Shown here: positions 32,699 to 44,669 of the stretch, in pieces
Layout of the letters: every line of letters begins with the position of its first letter
Position numbering within the stretch: the first letter of the stretch is position 1
Assembly (NCBI GenBank): GCA_025526915.1
Contig: JAHLKH010000109.1
Span: 27,379-91,378 of the forward strand
DNA length: 64,000 nt
DNA from: Entophlyctis helioformis
Taxonomy: Eukaryota; Chytridiomycota; Chytridiomycetes; Chytridiales; Chytriomycetaceae
Direction: 5' to 3'
The notes under the pieces: model-generated
Database searches by the model: none
The model's input: the letters and a program-made list of their open reading frames with translations, nothing else
Told to the model about the DNA's origin: nothing
Translations under genes and position numbers: made by a program

Positions 32699-35179
32699 TC
32701 AGAAAGCTCTGGCGCTTCGCTGGACCGTCTCGGCAGGCGGCTGGCGTGTGCCTTCCTTGTCGTCCACGTCCTTACCGGCAGTTGTCCAGTGCAGCGTCGA
32801 CTCAAACACCTCGCGCATAAAGCTCTTGGAGTTATGGATGGTCGTGCCGCCAAGCACTATCCGCACTCCAGGGTTCGTGGCGTTGAGCTTGGCAATCTCG
32901 CGAGCCTCGCCATAGGTCGCACCGCCGATCATGAACACAATCAGGTCTTGAGGCCTGCCGCACAATGCAGGTGTGAGAAACCTGGACATACACACACATG
33001 CACCTGCATATGCAAAGCGCATGCAAAGCGCGTGTCGTACTTGTCGCGAGTCGATCCCTCCAGGAAAGGATAGTTTTGCTCCTTGAGCTTGCCCTTGATG
33101 GCTTCGGTAAGAGTGTTGACGATGGGCGGTGTGTGCTGCGTGTACACATTCTCGACGCCTTTGAGACCCTTGAGTACGTTCTTGGTGCGTGCGATAAGAT
33201 CGCTGTTGAGCATAATGTCTTCCAGACGCACATCCTTGCCTCCATACTGCAGAATCGCCGGGACAAGCTGTGCGTTACAGGCATAGATAAGTCACGGCAC
33301 TACTAATACTGCTGGTACTGCTGCTGCTGCTACTGTGGATAGAATGACGCGACTTACAGCCACTTTGCGGTCACTAACGCCGGCATTCTTGAGTGCGTTG
33401 ACAAGGCCGGATAGGGCGTTGCCAGGCATCTTCTCGTATCGCAGGGCATAGAGCATGGCAAGGCGGACCTTGACATCTTCGCTGAGGATGGGATCTGAAA
33501 TCAGGCGTTGCAGCGTCTGCCATTGGCGCATCGTCAGTGCCAGCCACAAGGAGTAATGCAATGCCTTCTTGGATAATGGCCACCATCTGCCCGTTGCCCA
33601 TGCCTACCTTGATGTCTGTGTTGTGGCTCTCGACACAGGCCAGACTCTGCTCTAGCTCGCCGGCTTCCAGCAGATTGCCCTTTTCAACGCGCTTGCTGAG
33701 CTCGCCAACCAACGTGACGTGCTTGGAGACATTTCCAGAGAGCTTGCGGAACTCTGGATAGTCCTCGACAAACTTCTTCATGTCGGAAATGGACTCGATG
33801 TTCTTGGACGAATGATGCTTCTGTTGAAAGTCGTCGACATAGCTCTTGATGTTGGCGCCAAGATCGCCAATGTTGAGGTACATGTTCTTGCCGTAGAACT
33901 GGTCATGTTCAATGGACAGCACGACTTCCTGCGGCGTCCAGAGATGCACAGAAGCTTAGAGATGGCAACGGCGAATAAATGTCAGACAGTTCATCGCAGT
34001 CTACCCACCCGCATCTCTGGTCTGACATCTGCCATCTCGGACAGATCGACTCGGCCATTGAGGATTCCAAGCAGCTCGTGGACAAGTGCCTGGTAGGTCC
34101 ACTGATGCAGGAGAGGCGTCACAGGATCGTTGCGGCGGTCGAGAATGAGAAGAATGGGAGGCGTGTCTGGCTTGCGAAAGTCAAACAGCGGCCCCTCGTT
34201 CTGGATAGTGTACTGCAACCGACCGATGCGGCACCATATCAAGCCGTGTCAGAGCTACTGGTGTTGGCCATGCACAACTCTGTGGGTATACATACGGTGA
34301 TCTCTGCTGCCAGCTTTCGTGCGAGAGCCGAGTTGCGCTCGTAGCGGATGAGCGGCTTCTTCTTGAGTGAGAGCAGGATGCTGGCAATGCCCTCTGTGAC
34401 GCGCGTCAGAGTGTTCGAGTCCCACGATGACGAGTTTTCGACGTAGAGCGGGTACTCTGGCACCGTGACGTTGAGCGAGAACAGATCGTTGTTGATGGCA
34501 AGAAAGTCTGCAAAGTACTCTTGGACCTCGCGGACGACTTCGTGCGTGTCACCCTCGGCCAGCCGCTCGATGGCCGACTTCTGGAGCGTGTTGGAGAAGT
34601 CTGGCGGTTTGGAGTGTTGGCCGGATGTGTTGATTGGAGGCAAGACGAGCAGGCCTGCGACGGCAACTTACACAGGTAGTAGTCGCCGTAGCACGGATCG
34701 CGCAGCTCCTCAATCAGCCACTGGATGGATGCCGGGGTCGGACGCACAAAGGCGACGCACTTGAGATGGCGCATCTTCTCGCGGTTGCGGTTCTCGATGC
34801 GGTCGACCAGGTAGATCTCGCGGGCGAGCAGCTGCGACTGGGTCACGACGACCGATATGATGGGTGTCTGTTTGCGTGCAGGCAGCGCCGTGGCAGGCGG
34901 TCAGCACGGCACAGGTGGGCCAGCAGGTGGGCCAGCAGGGGATGCCAAGCTGGCAGATTGCCTGTGGCTCTGCCAAGCTGGCAAGCGTCTGGCAGATGGA
35001 GGCATGCCACGCACCGTTTCCTTGTCGAGCAGCAGCACTTTCATGCCGGTGACCTCGGAGGTCATCTTGGTCAGATATCCCTAGCAGGCGCTTGTGTGTG
35101 AGCTCGGCTGCGTCCCAAGGCGGCCGCACACAGCACGCACACAGCACGCACACACCTGGACTGCGCTGATGACGTTCAT
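32699..35179 (-). CDS. VPS45: VPS45-type Sec1/Munc18 protein
   Basis: The gene has many exons. From the N-terminus: [196 protein letters not shown], and [14 protein letters not shown] with [17 protein letters not shown] near the end. Length and order match VPS45, the SM protein that binds Tlg2/syntaxin-16 SNAREs and promotes fusion at endosome/trans-Golgi membranes. A short extra C-terminal tail follows. The first exon is only 24 nt or so (MNVISAVQ). Confidence 0.95.
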
Positions 35180-35226
35180 GGCGGTTTCCGCGTTGACGGC
35201 AAACAGCAACAAACGATCGATCTACC
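35180..35226. promoter_or_regulatory. 47-bp divergent promoter region
   Basis: Only 47 bp separate the start codons of VPS45 (-) and maleylacetoacetate isomerase (+). Both transcripts must start within this gap or inside the neighbouring gene. It contains CGATCGATC and CAACAAAC but no TATA box. Confidence 0.6.
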
Positions 35227-36201
35227 ATGGCAGACGCAGCCGCCGGCCAGAAGCTCAAGCTGTACTCGTACTGGCGCAGCTCGGCCAGCTGGCGCATCCG
35301 CATCATCCTCAACCACAAGGGCATCGACTACGAGACGCTGTCCGTCAACCTTCTCAAGAGCGAGCAGGTGCGTGTGCGTGTGTGTGTGTGTGCAGCCATC
35401 CACTCGGCGCTCATGTGCTCACATGGCGCTCATGTGCTCACTCGGCCGACGCCGTCACAGCGCGGCGAGGCGTTCCTCGCCGTCAATCCCGCCGGCCTGC
35501 TCCCGGCCCTGCAGCTTCCCAGCGGCGAGATCATTGTCGAGTCGCCTGCCATTGCCGAGCTGCTCGAGGAGATGCACCCAGAGCACCCTCTCCTGCCCAC
35601 GGACCTCGTTGCCCGTGCCAAGGTAACACGGCGATCGTTTGGCTGCGCTGCAAGGCACGCTGGCTGAACTCTTGCGGATGCACACAGATCCGGGCCATCA
35701 TGAGCTTGATTGCATGCGACATCCACCCTGTGCAGAACCTGCGCGTGTTGCAGTATGCCGGCGAGGACCGCAAGGCAGACTGGGCCAAGCACTTTATGAC
35801 GCTTGGCTTTGAAGGTGCATACGAGCATGCCATGGCCACCAGACTTGACTTGACCAGACCAGACCAGACTGCTGACACTCACAGCGATCGCGCGCAGGTC
35901 TCGAGGCTCTGCTCAAGCAGACTGCCGGCAAGTACTGCTTTGGCGACGAACTGACGCTTGCCGATGCGTTTCTTGTGCCGCAAGTGTTCAATGCCTACCG
36001 GTAAGACGATTGCCATGCCACCATGGCAGATCGCAAGCCATGATGCTCACCTCGTGCATGCGCACCAGCTGGGGCGTGGACATGACCAAGTTCCCGCTGA
36101 TTGCCGCTATCGATGCCCGTCTGGCCGAGGTCGACGCCATCAAGAAGGCGCACGCCTCGAACCAGCCGGACGCCGTGCCTCCCCCTCCCTCATCTGCTTG
36201 A
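35227..36201 (+). CDS. GSTZ1: Maleylacetoacetate isomerase (zeta-class glutathione transferase)
   Basis: Five exons (35227-35367, 35461-35622, 35688-35814, 35898-36000, 36069-36201) give about 221 residues. The active-site motif [11 protein letters not shown] matches the zeta-class SSCSWRVRIAL, with Ala in place of Cys. It is followed by [15 protein letters not shown] and [16 protein letters not shown] in the thioredoxin-like domain. The C-terminal helical domain has [16 protein letters not shown] and [19 protein letters not shown]. The enzyme isomerises maleylacetoacetate to fumarylacetoacetate in Phe/Tyr breakdown. It ends in a Pro-rich tail. Confidence 0.95.
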
Positions 36202-36260
36202 TCTCTGCTTGATTGTTCCCGCAGTTTTCCTTACCGGATCCTTTGCCAATATAACACCAA

Positions 36261-36285
36261 ATGGGACTTAAGTGGTTGCGTAAGA

Positions 36286-36319
<34 letters not shown>

Positions 36320-37905
36320 GCAGAAGCAGGAGAAGGAGAAGGAGCAGAAGCAAGAGCAAGAGCAGGTGCAGGACGATGCAGACCAGCTGTCTGGCCTGCT
36401 GCTGAACCTCGACATTGATGCGGCCACCGTTGCGGCCGTGACAGCCAGCCCGGCAGACCTGCCGCCGCCAAGCGCAACAGACTCGGCCTTTGGCGTGGAG
36501 GAGGACAAGCGTATTGGTGCGTTGTACTGCGCTGCGCTGCCTGCCCGCCGCTGCCTGCCTGCCTGTCTGTCTGCCCGCCGCCTGCCTCCTGCCTGCCTAC
36601 TGACACGCATGCCAAACGCTGCTTGCTGTGCGGCCCGTTGCTGTGTGGCTATGGCTGTGATGGCTACAACTATTGCACCGTGGCTGGTGGCAACCGCGCA
36701 TGGATCGGGCTCTCATCTCGCAACGACATGCAACGGCCATGCAACGACTTGCAACGGCCATGGGCACTGCTGGACACCTCGCAACTCGCAGACTTCATCG
36801 CCACCCTGCCCAATGAGCTCGCCATCCTGATCCTTGCCTTTGTCGAGGACATCCAGACGGTTGCCTGCGTGTCAAAGACGTGGTACTCGCTGTCCATGGA
36901 TAACGCCGTGTGGCATGCCCAGTACATCCGTCGCTTCGGCCTCAGCCGCACACAAAAGGAGCGCTACTACATCCCGCGCAACTGGCACTCGCTCTTCCAG
37001 CAGCGCTTGCGACTCAACGACAACTGGTACAACGGCTACGTCGAGGCAAAGTACTTTACTGGACACCAGGACTCGGTGTACTGCATCCAGTACGACTCGA
37101 AGAAGATTGTGTCTGGCTCGCGCGACCGCTCCATCAAGTTCTGGGATGTCAAGACACGCGAATGCTTCCGCACGCTCACTGGCCACAACGGATCCGTCCT
37201 CTGTCTGCAGTACGATGACAGGTACATCATTTCTGGATCGTCCGACTTTACGGCCGTCATTTGGGACATGGAAACGGGCGAGCGCCGACACACACTCGAG
37301 GGACACACCCACCCCGTGCTGGACATCCGCTTCAACCAGACTGTGGCGGCTACGTGCTCCAAGGACTTTATGATCAAGATCTGGCACCTGGAGACGGGCA
37401 ACCTGCTGCGCACGCTCGAAGGCCATCGCGGCGCTGTCAACGCCATTGACATGCACGAGCATCTGCTGGTGTCTGCGTCGGGCGAACCACGGTCCGACTG
37501 TGGGATACAAACACCGGTGCCTGTCTGCGCGAGTTTATCGGCCACACGCGCGGACTGGCGTGCGTGCAGTTTGACGGCAACATTGTCATCTCCGGATCCA
37601 ACGACAGGTCGATTCGAGTGTGGGACGCGCACACCGGCGAGTCCCGCCTCACCCTGCTCGCGCACACGGACCTGGTCCGCACGCTCTGCTTCGATACGCA
37701 GCATCTCGTCTCGGGCAGCTACGACCAGTCTATCAAGGTCTGGGACATGAAGCGTGGCGAGCTCATGCTGGATCTCAAGGACGCACATCAGAGTTGGGTG
37801 TTCCATGTGCAGATCGATCCCACCAAGATCATCAGCGCCAGCCAGGACCGCAAGATCATTGTCTGGGACTTTACCAACGGAGAAGACATGGACGATTTCC
37901 TCTGA
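36261..37905 (+). CDS. F-box/WD40 protein, beta-TrCP/Pof1-like (one frameshift)
   Basis: Exon 1 (36261-36516) encodes a poly-Gln/Glu/Lys N-terminus. After a ~275-bp intron, exon 2 from 36792 starts with an F-box (FIATLPNELAILILAFVEDI, VACVSKTWYSLSMDNAVW). A run of WD40 repeats follows (SVYCIQYDSKKIVSGSRDRS, FWDVKTRECFRTLTGHNGSV, IWDMETGERRHTLEGH, KIWHLETGNLLRTLEGHRGA, TVRLWDTNTGACLREFIGH, IRVWDAHTGESRLTLLAHTD, VWDMKRGELMLDLKDAH, IIVWDFTNGED). It would be a substrate receptor of an SCF ubiquitin ligase. The reading frame breaks at about 37,481 (in LLVSASGE...), where one base appears to be missing between two well-conserved repeats. This is either a sequence error or a disabling mutation. Confidence 0.88.
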
Positions 37906-38373
37906 GTCCGGCATACCCTTCACGCCGTTTCCTTGGCTACCCCCTTTCTTTTTGGTTCTGTTTGTGGCCGACTTGGTGTGCGCATGTCTGTCCGTCTGTC
38001 ATTTCCTGTTGCACACTGGATCTCTCTTTTCCGTTTCTGTGTAGTCTTTCCCCCCTTTTGACCCTTGATAAACCCACCTTTGATTCCCATCTGGCCAGAT
38101 GTTGATCTGTCAAGCGGCGGAGCATCGTTTATGCTTGGCCTCACAAAGTCGAGCTGAATCGAGCAGGATCGTACGTTTGTCATCACGCGATTCATCACCA
38201 CCCACCATCCGGCCCCCACCACCGCGTTGCTTAGCCAAGCCCGCAGTGGCCAGCCACGGCAACAACAACCAAACGGTTTTCTTCACCAACTGGCCCTTTC
38301 CGCGCGTTCTTGAGATTGCCATCTCGAGCAGCCAAACCAACCTGCCCAAGCAACACACAACAGCAACACAGGA
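37906..38373. other. Intergenic region between F-box/WD40 and GH30 genes
   Basis: The 468 bp contain no supported gene. A CT-rich 3' stretch is likely untranslated sequence of the WD40 gene, and the AAC-rich part before 38374 is the probable leader of the GH30 gene. Short ORFs on both strands look like chance. Confidence 0.5.
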
Positions 38374-40800
38374 ATGCGTTTCAACGCCGCATGCGTGTCT
38401 GCCGTCTCGGCCCTGTGGTGGATCGCGCTCGTCATGTTCGCTGGGCCGTCGCCGTCCTCTGCGCAGCTCCTCACAGACCTCGCACCGCATCGGCAGACAA
38501 CAATCCTCACGGCTGCTCTCACACGCAACTACGAAGGTTGGGGAACGAGGTGAGCGACATCACCTGCTTGTTTGCCAGGCTGTCCAGCCGGTTGCCACGC
38601 ATGCGCTATTGTCAAGTGTGCCTGCCGAGCCAAAGCTTATGATCACACGGCCTCTGCGCCACCATGGCCCACTCTGGCAAGAGCCGCATTCGCGCTCTTG
38701 GCTGGCTTCTTGGCATATCGCATCTTTCTCTTCACCCCCTTGTATTGCCCTTGCATCCCCCCTTGCCTCGCTCCCCCCCTCCCTTTGTCCATCTTCAACC
38801 CCCCCTCAAAAACACACGTCTACGCGTTGGAGAACGCGTCTTGCCATGTCAACCTCACACGTGTAAACCTGCATTGGCCATCACCTGTCTACACCACGCA
38901 ACCTCACGACCACGACCACGAATAATCACGACCACGACCAGCCTATGCTGGTGGGCAAACTTTGCCGGCGCGCTCGACCGCTGCAAGTTCAAGAAACTCA
39001 TGGACCTGCTCTTCTCGCGCACAAAGTACCCGAGCCTCGGCCTCAACATTGTGCGCTACAATATCGGCGGGTCGCCTCCAACGACGTGGGACGGGTTCAC
39101 TCCGTCCGATAAGCTCCTTGGCCGGTTTCGTGGCATCCCGTCGTTCCAGACCGGTCCTGGCTCGTGGAACTGGGACGCGGATATGGGCCAGCGACGTACC
39201 CTTGCGGCGGCCAAGGTGGCCGGTGCGAATGTCTTTGAGGCGTTTTCAAACTCGCGTACGTCTCCTGTGATGTGTGATATGTGTGTGTCTGATGTGTGTG
39301 TTGGAAAGGCGGTGATTGGCTGATGGGGCCAAGTGTCGACTGTGCAGCGCCGTGGTGGATGACCATCTCGCAAACGGCTCGCGGCAGTTTTACTGGTGAC
39401 GATAACCTCAATCCGGCCAACTACACTCAGTTTGCCGGTAAGCGCTGCCGGCCGATTTGCGCTGGAGGTTGACAGCACGACGACTGACATGGCACGGCGC
39501 GGCAGTGTATCTTGCCACGGTTGTGCGGCAGTTTCGGCTGTTTTACGGTATCAACTTTACGTCGCTTGAGCCGTTCAACGAGCCAAACGTGTTTTGGTGG
39601 CGTGCCGATCCTGTCAAAACTGGCCAGCAGGAGGTGTGCGAAACCGTGCGTCGTGAAGGCGGCGGCATTGGTGCATTCAGCTGACACTAGGATTGCAGGG
39701 ATGCCGGTTTGCACCAAGGAGCCAAAAGGCGTTTCTGCCGTTCCTTGTTCGCGCAATGGAGACGGCCGGACTGTCCAGGACCGTTGAAGTATGTCAATTG
39801 AGGGAGCCGTCTTTGCTGCAATGACGAGAGGGCTGCGACTGACGTGAGCGTGTCTGCCTCGACTGCCCAGCTGACCACGGCTGACGAGTATGCGTACAAC
39901 TGGGCTGGCTTTGTACGTGTGCACAACTGCTCGCTTGCGGCTGCAATGGTTGGCCACTCACTCGCGATTCTGCCGGACAGAACCTCAACGAGGGTGCAGA
40001 CTTTTCAGTGTCAGCCAAGGCCAATGTGCACGGATATGGGTACGCGCAAGGCAAACAGCTTGGACGCACATCATCGCATGGCATGGATGTCATGGATGAC
40101 TTGGATGGCAACTGAAAGAGACTCTGTGGACAGATTCTCGATGCCGGCCATGAATGACTTTCGTCGCATGTACCGCAACCGCGTGCCGGCCAACATCAAC
40201 CGCGTCTGGCTGTCTGAAGTCGGCGGGTTCGGCCGTACCAACGAGAGCGTCGCGCAAATGGCGGCCACGATCATGCACGACCTCAACATTGCCCGCGTCA
40301 CAGGCTGGGTCTACTGGCAGGTTCTCGACACGCACCCGGACTGGTCGCTCATCCACCCCATGGCATCCTGCGAGCGCTGCTACTGGTTCGACCCGGGCAC
40401 ATTCGACCCTGTGCCCAACGCCGCCTTCTACACTCTCATGCAGTTCACCAACCACATCCCGCAGGGCAGCACCATCCTAAACACCACGCGCTCGTTTGTG
40501 CCAGACGGATGCGTCGTGTGCGTTGTGGCGTCGTTCCACCCCGTGCGGCGCCGGCTCACGATCGTGGCCACCAACACCAACAATGTCACCAACATCAACC
40601 ATTTGTTTGATGTGTCGCGGTTCTTGACCGTGTCGAGTCGCACGCGCGGCTTGGTGTACCGCACGGCACCGTCTCGTGGCGAGTTCCATGCTGCGATGCT
40701 CGAGCCGACGATGGGCGACACAAAGACGTTTACCTATGTGCTGCCGGCACTCAGCACGACCACGTTTGAGTTTGCCAACGTCACCATGCCGACAGGATAG
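38374..40800 (+). CDS. Secreted GH30-family glycosidase (endo-beta-1,6-galactanase-like)
   Basis: Eight exons (38374-38549, 38942-39255, 39348-39437, 39506-39633, 39699-39788, 39829-39912, 39981-40039, 40119-40800) keep frame and give 540 residues. It has an N-terminal signal peptide (about 30 residues, ending PSPSSA). Mature-protein motifs: NYEGWGTSLCWWANFAG, YPSLGLNIVRYNIGGSP, VFEAFSNSPPWWMT, SLEPFNEPNVFWW (acid/base Glu in NEP), VWLSEVGGFG (nucleophile Glu in SEVGG), VTGWVYWQVLD. A C-terminal beta domain follows. The NxGxSxxWW start and paired Glu motifs are those of fungal GH30 enzymes acting on beta-1,6-linked galactan or glucan; the substrate is inferred. Exon 1 is not in frame with its surroundings and depends on the 392-bp intron; the 40-bp intron at 39789-39828 is the least certain. 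Confidence 0.88.
38550..38941 (+). other. Long intron in the GH30 gene
   Basis: A GTGAGC...CCAG intron of 392 bp joins the codons for GWGT and SLCWW. It has a C-rich pyrimidine tract and a CACGAC repeat before the acceptor. Confidence 0.75.
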
Positions 40801-41103
40801 TCGGTGATGGGCTTGCTCGTCGATCCCCTGGGAACCGGCTCCATATTGCTCTCTCGTTTTAGTTTTTCGCTTTGTTTGCTTGGATTGTACAGCTGAAGGG
40901 GTTGGATTCGGGGGGCAGGAGGCCGCCGCGCTATCATCGCGATGGTTGGATGGAGAATGAAATGCGCAACAAACGCGACGGCTCAATGGTCTCGCTGTGG
41001 GATTCTTAGTCAGATCATGCACGCCAGCCAGCCCACCGATGCTTTTTTCGATGCGACTTTGCGGCAGACTCGACGCTTGCACCGATCAGCCAGACAACCC
41101 TCG

Positions 41104-41963
41104 ATGCCGCCGTCCACCAGCTTCAGAGTCGCATGCATTCTATGCTGTGCATTGGCATTCGCAATGTGCATCTACAACATTGTCACCGTGGCCTATGTGC
41201 GACCGTCGCTCATGGACCTCGGCTTCTTTCTGTGGAACTTATTCGCGAGCGCCTTCATCGTCATGGGTTCATTCGCCATCTGGTCCAACCTCGTGCTTGG
41301 AGTGACCATCTTTGCATGGTTCTTTGCGCTGCACACGGCGGTCCAGGTTGCGTACTGTGCGTACATTGAAGTGTCGCGGACAAGGAGCGTCCATGCCGTA
41401 TCAGTGATGTTTGCGATCCTGTCGGTGGGTCCGTGTGCTTGTGCCGGTGCTCACGATCGATGCGGTGGATGTGCTGACGCATGGGTATGGGACCAAAGAT
41501 TTACTTGACTGTGACGCTGTTCCTGCTGGCTGGCATGCTGCGCGATGAGCGAGATGCCCAGCGCTTGAACGTGCACAGTCATCCCCGCCGTGCGCACAAC
41601 CATCGCCACCACCACATCCCTGGCCCAGATCCGGCAAGCTCGCAGGACGATCCGCAGTGCTGCCGCAGTGGCTCAGCGCATCGCTCTGTGGCAGGGGCTG
41701 GGACCGATGATGACTTGGAGCTGGTGTATGTCAGTATGGGCGACCGAGGCACCGCGCAGTCGCCGTTCCCGCCACCCTACACGGGTGCTGCAGACGTCAG
41801 CGACGATCGCGCAACGACGACTGGCGCTGCCTCAGCACCAGCGGCACCAAGCCCGCCGGCCCCTGCCGTGCCAGCCAATCTTCCGCACTCTCGCCCGGTG
41901 TCCCTGCCTCGTCGCGGCAACACTATTGCACCCGTGGCATCGTCATTGGATGTAAAACAGTAA
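41104..41963 (+). CDS. Four-helix membrane protein with PPxY tail (left paralogue)
   Basis: Exons 41104-41424 and 41499-41963 give 261 residues; an in-frame ATG at 41017 would add 29. Four hydrophobic helices are visible: VACILCCALAFAMCIYNIV, GFFLWNLFASAFIVMGSFAI, LVLGVTIFAWFFALHTAVQV, and VSVMFAILS joined across the intron to IYLTVTLFLLAG. The cytoplasmic tail is His- and Pro-rich with FPPPYTG (PPxY, a WW-domain/Nedd4-Rsp5 ligand). The overall plan matches the gene at 49987-51261 on the other side of Fanzor copy 2, so the two are probably paralogues. Function unknown. Confidence 0.7.
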
Positions 41964-41993
41964 AGGTTCCCCTTCGCATTGCGAACCATATAC
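41964..41993 (+). repeat. Left member of a ~30-bp direct repeat flanking Fanzor copy 2
   Basis: AGGTTCCCCTTCGCATTGCG followed by AACCATATAC begins right after the stop codon of the PPxY gene. A near-identical copy (a few mismatches and one extra base) lies at 49954-49984 in the same orientation, on the other side of the transposon. Confidence 0.7.
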
Positions 41994-41997
41994 ATAT

Positions 41998-42198
41998 CCC
42001 GATATTCATACAATTACCAAGGATTTTGGTGTTAAATTCGTCGCAAGAGGCGTCGAAAAGAAGCCCGCGTATCACACGATGGAAGGTTCGAGTCAGCAAC
42101 GAGCATGCGACGACAGGCGGGCGATGCACATCCAACAAAGTGCTCACCTTTATCGTTAGAAAAAGTGACCCGTTAGGTCGATCGGGAGGTCCCCCGAT
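41998..42198 (-). ncRNA. Conserved 3'-terminal segment, copy 2; candidate guide-RNA scaffold
   Basis: Same segment as 15837-16039, with about a dozen differences by eye over ~200 bp. It contains the palindrome ATCGGGAGGTCCCCCGAT (plus-strand view), and the last shared bases are CCCGATATTC. Flanking sequence differs from the other copies beyond 41998. Confidence 0.5.
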
Positions 42199-44640
42199 TC
42201 AAAGTTGGTAGTCAAACAAGTCACTGTGTGGGATGCAGGTCAAGTGACTTGAGGGCAGGCTGTCTGCGTGCTGGTCGCAGCTGGACGACGGATGGACCGT
42301 GTCTTGAACGCTGCTGTACAGCACGTCTTGAACGCTGCTGGTCGACAGGCTGATCTGGTCCCATGAGGCCACATGCGACTTGAAGTGTTTCCGCGTTTGA
42401 GGCTGTGGGACAACAGACGGAGCATCTCGTGCACGCAGCTTGATGGCAGTATGCATTCTTGCGATGCGTTTGAGGTGCTCTGGCGTGGCTGGATTGCTGT
42501 CGGCTTTGGTGTGTGTCAAGTAGAGCGGCCGGTGTCCAAAAAGCAGATGCCACAGCGCGACCATCCCGATGTTTGTGGCACCAAGCACATCGCGGTGGTA
42601 GACAGTCTTGCATGGTATGCACTCGTAGCGTCGCAGGTTGGTGCGGTTCTTGTATGGGATCCTCTGCTTGCACTGCGGGCACATCTGGCTGGTCAGGTTC
42701 TCGTTGCAGCGGTAGATCTGTGCGTGTGTGTGCATGATCGTGTGTCAGTTGGTGCACAGATGGATGGATGGATGGACAGCGTGGCATCAGACGCACATAG
42801 GCATATCCAGACGACCGCAGATGCCTGATGAGAAACCTCTCAAACACAGCATGCCGGCCACCTTGGCCTGTAAAGTCAATGCCAAATGCCCACACAACGG
42901 GAATGTTGTCCTCTGTCGACTTTGTTCGGTCGACAGGGAGGCCTTGAGATGCAGCAGATGCGCGCTTTCCAGTGGTCGATCCTGCCAGCTTCATGATGCC
43001 CTCAAGAGCGTTTCCGCGAATAGACGTGCTGTTGCTGCGCATGGTGAACCGCTTGGCCTTGACCTTCTGTGGAATGCCATGCCATGCCATGCCGCCCAGT
43101 GCGATCAGCAGGCAATCAAGCAGCATGGCGGCCATGCCAATGGGCATCCAGAAACAGAGAAAACGTACCCGTGCATTCAGGAATGGCGTGCAGTACGCAT
43201 GGCAGCGCAGATCCCAAAAGGCTCTCTCGCCAGGCTTGACGTTTGGATCGGCATGCTTTGCGGTCTTGAATGCAATGGCCGCCTGGATGTCGGCTGCCTT
43301 GGCATATCGATTGTTGAGCCTGGCACAGGAGGCAGGCACTGTGAGTTGATCTGGTCAAGAGTGCGTGTGGCAGAGTCATTGCATGCATACCACCGCTGAA
43401 AGATGCCCTCAGCATGTGCCATGCCAGAGGAGAGCACGTAGTTGGCCTCGAGCGTATATGAAAAGTCTCTGAGATCGACCAAGATGCTGGACGCGCCAAA
43501 CAGGTACCGTGTAACTGTCCTCGTCGAGAGCGGCTGGCCGTCTGGTGGCAGAGGGGCAGTGAGTATACAGGCTTACGGCTGGATACAACTTCATTGAGAC
43601 TCAGGCACAGACCTGGTGGCAGAGGGGCAGTGAGTATACAGGCTTACGGCTGGATACAACTACAACAACAGGGCCAAGCCAAGTCCGGGCGAGGCGCGTC
43701 CAGATCAATGCCAGCAGGTCACGTGACCACGGGACTGCGGCGGCATCCGTTACATACCGCTTGCCCCAGTCAAAGCTGACAACACGAACAGTCTGGTAGC
43801 CTTGGTCAGTGAACAGATTGTTGGCGTTGACAATGTTGGGCAGTCGCTGAGAAGCGTAAAAGTTGTGCTTGCCCTGTCATGCCATGACATGAGTGAGGAA
43901 TGTGCAACGCATGTGCACCAATGCGCAAGGTTGGCATGCAAGTGACTTACAGGATTGGGCGTGTATGGCTTGGCGGCTGATGGGTCGGCTGGATCGGCGG
44001 CTGTGGATGGCATGTCAGTCGGTGTGGACAACAAGTGTGCGTCTGGATTGGCACAGCAACTCACATTCGCCATCCAAGCCATCATCCAAGCAATTATTCA
44101 CGCCACCAAGGCCACCAAGACCTCCATCATCAAAAATACTGTGCTGCTCGTCTGAAGACGCCGCGTTGGGATCTGTAGAGCAAGGCGGCAGTCAGAACCA
44201 ATGTGTGCACCACAGCATTCAAGCATGCCACATACTGCGAGGCGACTCTGGACGGTTTGTGCGGCCATTGAGAGCCAGCTGGTAGATGCTGTATCCATCC
44301 GTCATGATGCTGCCCAGTCTGATTGTCTTGATTGGCCTCGCTGGACACGCGGCATCAATCGCAGCCTTGATATGCTCCTCGCGCTCCTTGCCAACCAGAC
44401 CCTGCTCGTCAGCCTCTCGCGTCGCCTTGGCTGTGGCATCGGCTGTGGCCTTGGCAACCGCGTCCATTTGCGCTTTGGCCTCCGCAGGAGTCTGGAAGCG
44501 TCGCTCGCTCAAACAGAGTCCAGGAAGGAGGATGTCGAGAACACAAACCTCACGGCTTGCACTAAACGCCTTCTCAATCGTGTCATTTGGCGACTCGAGT
44601 GTCAAGTCTTCATCTTTGTAGTCTACGATAAAAGTGCAGT
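42199..44640 (-). pseudogene. Fanzor (TnpB-like) RuvC nuclease exons, copy 2 (split by a solo LTR)
   Basis: Minus-strand exons: REVCVLDILLPGL, GSIMTDGYSIYQLAL (about 44,282-44,310), EPDYINGK-like linker exons, then YQTVRVVSFDWGKR (RuvC-I Asp, about 43,770), where LTR3 cuts the frame. After the LTR: SILVDLRDFSYTLEANYVLS, RYAKAADIQAAIAFKTAKHA, KRFTMRSNS, VVWAFGIDFTGQGGRHAVF. The final exon (about 42,199-42,710) has YRCNENLTSQMCPQCK, NLRRYECIPCKTVYHRDVLG and ATNIG: RuvC-II Glu, CxxC...CxxC zinc ribbon and RuvC-III Asp. The order is that of Fanzor1 proteins. Apart from the LTR this half is better preserved than copy 1. Confidence 0.82.
43510..43754 (-). repeat. Solo LTR3 inserted in the RuvC-I exon, with TACCG target duplication
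   Basis: The repeat is 245 bp, TGTAAC...GTTACA, matching 679-923 at all but about one position. The 5-bp duplication TACCG flanks it (43505-43509 and 43755-43759). The empty site is preserved in copy 1 (CAGCGGTACCTGTATGG, about 14,560). A solo LTR implies recombination between two LTRs of a former full element. Confidence 0.95.
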
Positions 44641-44669
44641 GTCAGCATCATATCATGCAGACATGGCAT

